Below are positions 59,742-64,000 of a stretch of DNA of 64,000 nt, one piece after another. Both the position numbers and the translations under genes were made by a program. This DNA comes from Paraburkholderia sp. CNPSo 3274. Lineage in GTDB: Bacteria; Pseudomonadota; Gammaproteobacteria; Burkholderiales; Burkholderiaceae. Within the stretch, counting starts at the first letter, position 1, and each line of letters starts with the position of its first letter. The notes under the pieces were generated by a model. The model searched no databases, was not told where the DNA came from, and was given only the letters and a program-made list of their open reading frames with translations. The DNA is taken from NCBI RefSeq assembly GCF_024206475.1, contig NZ_JAMBPR010000002.1, positions 186,001-250,000 of the forward strand, given 5' to 3'.

Positions 59742-61247
59742 TCAACTTCTGCCCTCGGCCTTCGGCACTTCGCGGCAGGTGCCCGCGCTGCATGCCATCT
59801 CGCGATCGTCCGCGCTCCAGCCGCCGCCCAGTGCCTTCGCGAGAAAGACCACCGTGGCGACCTGCTGGCCGTGAATCTGCACTTCCTGGCGCTCGCTGGC
59901 AAGCAACTGTTGCTCCGCGTTGAGCACGTCGATGAACGCCACGAGGCCGCCCTGATAGCGGTCGTTGGCGAGATCGAAGGACTTGCGTGCGTCGTCCACG
60001 GCCGACTGGCCATCGGTCGATGCGCGTTCCAGCACCGAAAGACCCGTTACCGCATTTTGCACCTCCTGGAACGCGGTGAGCACGGTCTGACGATAAGACG
60101 CCTGCGTCGACTCGTAGCCGGCCTGCGCGAAATCCACGCCCGCCGCGCGCTTGCCGCCGTCGAACAGCACCTCGCTGGCCGTCGCGCCCACCGACCACAT
60201 GAGGCTCGGCACGGAAAAAAGGCCGCCAAAGCGCGTCGATTCCCAGCCAAAAGTGGGCGAAAGCGTGATGTCCGGAAAGTACGCGGAGCGCGCCACGCCG
60301 ATCTGCGCATTGGCCGCGGCCATCGCGCGCTCGGCTGAGGCCACGTCGGGCCGCCGCTGCAGCAACTCGCTCGGCAGCCCGGTGGGAAGCGCCGGCACCG
60401 GCAGCGGCGTGACCTTCTGCGCAATCGTGAATTCGGGCGCGGGCTTGCCGACCAGCACGGCAATGGCGTTCTGCTCCTGCTGCCGCTGGTTTTCGAGCAG
60501 ATGCACCTGGGTTTGCGTCGCCGCTAGCTGGGCTTTTTGCTGCAGCAGTTCCAGACCGGAAACCGCGCCGAGATCGTGCTGCGCGGTCACGAAATCGAGC
60601 GCCTTTTGCTGCAGTTGCGCTGAGCGGTTCACCACGTCGATCTCGCTGTCGAGTTCGCGCATGGCGAAATAGTCGGTGGCGAGTTCGGCGGTGAGCACGA
60701 GGCGCGCGTTGGCGAGATCGTCGCCGGCCTGCTGCGTCGACGCCTGCGCCGACTCCACCATGCGCCGGATGCGCCCGAACAGATCCAGCTCGTAGCTCAC
60801 GGTCGCGCCGACCGCGACCTGGTTCTGCACGGTCGAGGTGTTGGGCGTCGCGTAGTTCGTGAGCGGCCGGTTCGCGGAAATGCGCTCGCGCGCGAGGCCC
60901 GCATCGAGCCCGACCTGCGGGCTTTGCTGCGACGACACCGAAGCAAGCGTCGCGCGTGCCTGCGCATAGTGCGCGGCGGCCACGCGCAGCGTCTGGTTCT
61001 CGGCGAGCGCCGCGGTTTCCAGACCGTCGAGTTCGACGTTGTCGAAAGCCTTCCACCACTGCGGATCGAGCGGCGCATGCGAAGGCTGCGCCGCGTGCCA
61101 GTATGAATCGGCGGAATCGACGCGCCAGGCCACGGGGCTTTGCGTTTGCGGCGCGTGATAGTCAGGGCCCACGGTGCAAGCCGCGAGACCGAGCGCGCCT
61201 AGCGCCGTGACGTAGGCGAACGGCCGTTGCAGCGTGTTTTGCCGCAT
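59742..61247 (-). CDS. RND outer-membrane factor lipoprotein (NodT family)
   Basis: A 501-residue TolC-like outer-membrane channel. The lipoprotein signal ends in the lipobox LAAC, with CTVGPDYHAP following, which is diagnostic of NodT/OprM proteins. Two outer-membrane factor repeats have long helical hairpins (LRVAAAHYAQARATL; LLQRRPDVASAERAM). It starts at ATG 61247, two bases after the adaptor stop. The C-terminal tail is short and holds two Cys (MACSAGTC), which is unusual. Confidence 0.92.
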   Translation of the reverse strand: MRQNTLQRPFAYVTALGALGLAACTVGPDYHAPQTQSPVAWRVDSADSYWHAAQPSHAPLDPQWWKAFDNVELDGLETAALAENQTLRVAAAHYAQARATLASVSSQQSPQVGLDAGLARERISANRPLTNYATPNTSTVQNQVAVGATVSYELDLFGRIRRMVESAQASTQQAGDDLANARLVLTAELATDYFAMRELDSEIDVVNRSAQLQQKALDFVTAQHDLGAVSGLELLQQKAQLAATQTQVHLLENQRQQEQNAIAVLVGKPAPEFTIAQKVTPLPVPALPTGLPSELLQRRPDVASAERAMAAANAQIGVARSAYFPDITLSPTFGWESTRFGGLFSVPSLMWSVGATASEVLFDGGKRAAGVDFAQAGYESTQASYRQTVLTAFQEVQNAVTGLSVLERASTDGQSAVDDARKSFDLANDRYQGGLVAFIDVLNAEQQLLASERQEVQIHGQQVATVVFLAKALGGGWSADDREMACSAGTCREVPKAEGRS

Positions 61248-61249
61248 CG

Positions 61250-62509
61250 TCACGTCGCGCTCCGCTTGGCGGCTTCGCGCGCCGCTTCGGTCTTGTTCGG
61301 CGCGACCACGACAACGCTGTCGCCATCCGCGATCGAGTCGCTCGGGTTGAGCACGACGCGATCGGTCGGCTCCAGCCCGCGGCTGATTTCGAGCGTCTGC
61401 CCGAGGTCCTGCGCGATTTCCACCGCCTTGAGCTTGACTTTGCCATCCGCATCGACGACGGCAAGGCGCGGGCCCTCCGCGCGGAACAGCAGCGTGTTGC
61501 CGGGCACCGTGAGCAAGCCCTTCGCGTCGGTCTGCAAGGCGGCCTGCACGTATGCGCCGGGCAGCAGCTTGCCGTCGTGATTGGGCAGCGAGATTTCGGC
61601 CTCCAGCGTGCGCGTGGCCACGTTGATGGCCTGAGCCGTGCGCGTGACGGTGCCGTCGAACGTCACGCCCGGCAGTTCCTGCTCGGTCACGCTCACGTGC
61701 TGGCCGACCGCCACCTGCTGCGCGTAGGTCTGCGGCACGTCGAGGTAGAGGCGCAGCGGGTCGGACTGCGCGATCGAAAAGAGCGCATGACCCGCTCCGC
61801 CGTTGCCCGCGTTCACGAGATCGCCGATATCGACGTTGCGCTGCGTGATGATGCCCGTGATCGGCGCGACGATGCGCTGGAACGACTTCATCTCCGTGAG
61901 GCGGCGCACGTTCGCATCGGCGGCGGCAAGATTCGCCTGGTCCGTGTTGAATGCGCCCTGGCGGTCGTCGAGTTCCTGCTGCGAGACCGCGTCGCGCTGG
62001 CGCAATTGCTGCGCGCGATCGAACGAGGTCTTCGCGAGCGCGAGCGTCGAGGCGGCCTGATCGCGCTGCGCCTGCGCCTGTGCGAGTTCCTGATCGATCT
62101 CGGGCGTATCGATCTCCGCGAGCAACTGCCCTTGTTGCACGTGCGTGCCGATATCGGCGTACCAGCGCCGCACGTAGCCGTTCGCGCGCGAGTAGATCGG
62201 CGCTTCGACAAAGCCGCGCAGCGTGCCCGGCAGCACGATGCGGCCGTCCGCGCCCGCGGCCACCGGTTGCACGACGCTCACGTACTGCTTCGCGTTCTGC
62301 TTCGTGACGTCGGCGAGATGGTGGGCGTTCATGAGGTTCGACACGATCGTGCGCGTGGTGCCCGCAGCCAGCAGCAGCGCGACCACGATCACCGCAAAGC
62401 GTGCACGCTTGCCCGCCTGGCCGCGCGCCGGCAGGTCCATGCCCTGCTCGCCGCCCACGGTGATGTCGAGAGATGAATGGTGGTGAGGTTCGTTCATGTC
62501 TTCGGCCAT
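61250..62509 (-). CDS. RND efflux periplasmic adaptor (membrane fusion protein)
   Basis: A 419-residue adaptor; ATG 62509 or 62497 could start it. One N-terminal membrane helix (FAVIVVALLLAAGTT) is followed by barrel-sandwich and alpha-hairpin regions (NGYVRRWYADIGTHVQQGQ, LLAEIDTPEIDQELAQA) and a beta-barrel domain. It links the inner-membrane pump to the outer-membrane factor. The His-rich N-terminus (EPHHHSS) is notable. It is separated from the pump by six bases and from the outer-membrane factor by two. Confidence 0.92.
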   Translation of the reverse strand: MAEDMNEPHHHSSLDITVGGEQGMDLPARGQAGKRARFAVIVVALLLAAGTTRTIVSNLMNAHHLADVTKQNAKQYVSVVQPVAAGADGRIVLPGTLRGFVEAPIYSRANGYVRRWYADIGTHVQQGQLLAEIDTPEIDQELAQAQAQRDQAASTLALAKTSFDRAQQLRQRDAVSQQELDDRQGAFNTDQANLAAADANVRRLTEMKSFQRIVAPITGIITQRNVDIGDLVNAGNGGAGHALFSIAQSDPLRLYLDVPQTYAQQVAVGQHVSVTEQELPGVTFDGTVTRTAQAINVATRTLEAEISLPNHDGKLLPGAYVQAALQTDAKGLLTVPGNTLLFRAEGPRLAVVDADGKVKLKAVEIAQDLGQTLEISRGLEPTDRVVLNPSDSIADGDSVVVVAPNKTEAAREAAKRSAT

Positions 62510-62515
62510 AGTGAC

Positions 62516-64000
62516 TCAACGGGTATCGCCTCGTGTACCGCGGCGCTGCGCCGCGCGCTCGCGCTTCGCGGCGGCGCGGTGGGCGATCCGGGTATGCACG
62601 GTCGCAAACATCAGGGGTACGAACAATAGCGTGGAGACCGTAGCGAACAGCAAGCCGCCGATCACCGCGCGCCCGAGCGGCGCATTCTGCTCCGCGCCTT
62701 CGCCGAGGCCGAGCGCCATCGGCACCATGCCGATCATCATGGCGAACGCCGTCATCAGCACGGGGCGCATGCGGGTGGCGCCCGCTTCGAGCGCCGCGGC
62801 GAGCGGCGCCGCGCCAGCGGCAAGACGCTGCCGCGCGAACGAAACCACGAGAATACTGTTCGCGGTCGCGACGCCCACGGTCATGATCGCGCCGGTGAGC
62901 GCAGGCACGCTCAGGTGCGTGCCGGTGATGAACAGCATCCACGCAATGCCCGCGAGCGCGGCGGGCAGCGCGCTGATGATGATGAGCGGATCGGCCCACG
63001 ACTGGAAGTTCACGACGATCAGCAAATACACGAGCACCACCGCCATCGCAATGCCAACGCCCAGACCCACGTACGACGAGCGCATCGTGCCGATCTGGCC
63101 GCGCATGGTGATCGTCGTGCCGCGCGGCGCATGCGCCTGCACATGCCTGATGATGTCGTTGATGTTCACGCCCACGGAGCCCAGATCGCTGCCCTCCACG
63201 CTCACGAGCAGGTCGATCACGGGACGGATGTTGTAGTGCGTGACGATGGCCGGCCCCTCGTGCGGCCTGAGCTGCACGAGGTTGCTCACGAGTTGCAGCG
63301 GCGCATTGGGGTTCGTGCTGCGCGCCGAAACGGGCGTGCCCATCACCTCGTTCATCGAGGTTTCGCGATACTGCGGCGTTTGCACCGTGAGCGGATATTC
63401 CACGCCGTTTTGCGGGCTCACCCAGAACGCAGGCGAGGTCTGCGTGCTGCCCGAGAGCGCGATCAGCACGTCCTGCGCAACGTTTTGCGGACTCAGGTTC
63501 AACTGCTGCATGCGCGTGCGATCCATGGCGAGCGTGAGCGCGGGCTCGTCGTTACGCTGCTCGATGTGCGCATCGACAGCGCCCGGCAGTTGCCGCACCT
63601 GCTTGAGCAGCGTGCTCGCCAGCGCCATGTCCTGGTTCAAATTCGCGCCCACTACCTGCACGTCGATCGCCGCGGGCTGACCGAAGTTGAGAATCTGCGT
63701 GATGATGTCCGCGGGCTGGAAGAAAAACTCGACGCCCGGAAAACGTTGCGGCAGCAACGTCCGCAGCTTGTCGATATAAATGCGCGAGGGATCGTGATCG
63801 GGCTTCAGCGCGATCTGGATTTCGCCGTCGAGCGTGCCCATCGTCCCCGCGTTGCTGTACGAAAGATTGATACCGCTATACGGAAGCCCGAGGTTGTCGA
63901 CAATCGTTTCGAGTTGATCGGGCGGTACGACTTCGCGAACCACCTGCTCCACCTGGTCGGCAAGGCGTGCGGTTTCCTCGATGCGAAAGCCCGTTGGCGC
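62516..64000 (-). CDS. RND efflux permease (AcrB/CzcA superfamily), partial
   Basis: C-terminal 494 residues of an inner-membrane RND pump; the N-terminal half lies beyond the right edge. The part seen covers the second porter domain (VEFFFQPADIITQILNF; LVSNLVQL) and the last six helices (YVGLGVGIAMAVVLVYLLIV; VGVATANSILVVSFARQRL; MIGMVPMALGLGEGAEQNA). It uses the proton gradient to expel substrate. Sequence alone does not decide between drugs and metals; the CusRS-like pair in the same run of genes hints at metals, while the pump features resemble multidrug-type pumps. Confidence 0.92.
   Translation of the reverse strand, partial: APTGFRIEETARLADQVEQVVREVVPPDQLETIVDNLGLPYSGINLSYSNAGTMGTLDGEIQIALKPDHDPSRIYIDKLRTLLPQRFPGVEFFFQPADIITQILNFGQPAAIDVQVVGANLNQDMALASTLLKQVRQLPGAVDAHIEQRNDEPALTLAMDRTRMQQLNLSPQNVAQDVLIALSGSTQTSPAFWVSPQNGVEYPLTVQTPQYRETSMNEVMGTPVSARSTNPNAPLQLVSNLVQLRPHEGPAIVTHYNIRPVIDLLVSVEGSDLGSVGVNINDIIRHVQAHAPRGTTITMRGQIGTMRSSYVGLGVGIAMAVVLVYLLIVVNFQSWADPLIIISALPAALAGIAWMLFITGTHLSVPALTGAIMTVGVATANSILVVSFARQRLAAGAAPLAAALEAGATRMRPVLMTAFAMMIGMVPMALGLGEGAEQNAPLGRAVIGGLLFATVSTLLFVPLMFATVHTRIAHRAAAKRERAAQRRGTRGDTR

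Noticed and set aside
61247..62999. A single 1085-residue protein including the outer-membrane factor
   Set aside because: The upstream part is a shadow frame of the adaptor and pump genes; the lipoprotein signal at 61247 marks the true start.

Overview
The window is GC-rich and gene-dense, with content and gene order typical of Burkholderia sensu lato (Paraburkholderia, Burkholderia or Caballeronia): many LysR/AraC/TetR/GntR/MocR regulators each paired with a transporter or enzyme, a BetR-domain response regulator, a complete malonate decarboxylase operon, a cyanide-insensitive bd oxidase, an RND efflux set with a CusRS-like two-component system, and one intergenic repeat of the kind common in that group. 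I see no rRNA, tRNA, insertion sequence, prophage or CRISPR array. The genus is an inference from content; no database search was possible.

Layout. 1-5.9 kb: a globin-coupled EAL phosphodiesterase (cut by the left edge), a decayed 2-hydroxyacid dehydrogenase, an AraC regulator divergent from a zinc alcohol dehydrogenase, and a LysR regulator. 6-10.5 kb: a C39-peptidase-like protein divergent from a BetR-HTH/receiver protein, then a hybrid histidine kinase with a secreted molybdopterin-fold protein, which look like one signalling module. 10.6-17.1 kb: a phosphoribosyltransferase-HAD fusion, a NERD-helicase, a glutathione transferase, Zur, a lone receiver protein and a photolyase whose start codon appears lost. 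17.2-24.3 kb: TetR plus a DHA2 efflux pump, an MHS symporter, MocR plus an EamA exporter, and an acetyltransferase. 24.4-34.8 kb: MscS plus a K+ channel, a glycolipid-binding-like protein, a urea transporter with an aldolase and a tautomerase, the bd oxidase operon under a perfect ANR/FNR site, two membrane proteins, and an arylamine N-acetyltransferase.

35.1-43.0 kb is the most striking block. A Fur-type palindrome and a good promoter precede six same-strand genes: an OprB-like porin, a secreted beta-propeller, a Tat-exported DyP (EfeB-like) heme peroxidase, and an FbpABC-type ferric ABC importer whose binding protein keeps the expected His/Glu/Tyr/Tyr iron ligands. Together they look like an outer-membrane-to-cytoplasm iron acquisition route that joins a deferrochelatase-type peroxidase to an Fbp importer instead of EfeUO. 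It is my best candidate for an undescribed system.

43.0-53.5 kb: LysR plus EamA, then an MFS transporter divergent from a GntR-led mdcABCDEGH operon for malonate use, whose genes mostly overlap by a few bases. 53.6-64 kb: an AlkB-type dioxygenase, a small membrane protein, a membrane metallophosphoesterase, an AI-2E family permease, and, on the minus strand, an RND permease (cut by the right edge), adaptor, outer-membrane factor, response regulator and sensor kinase.
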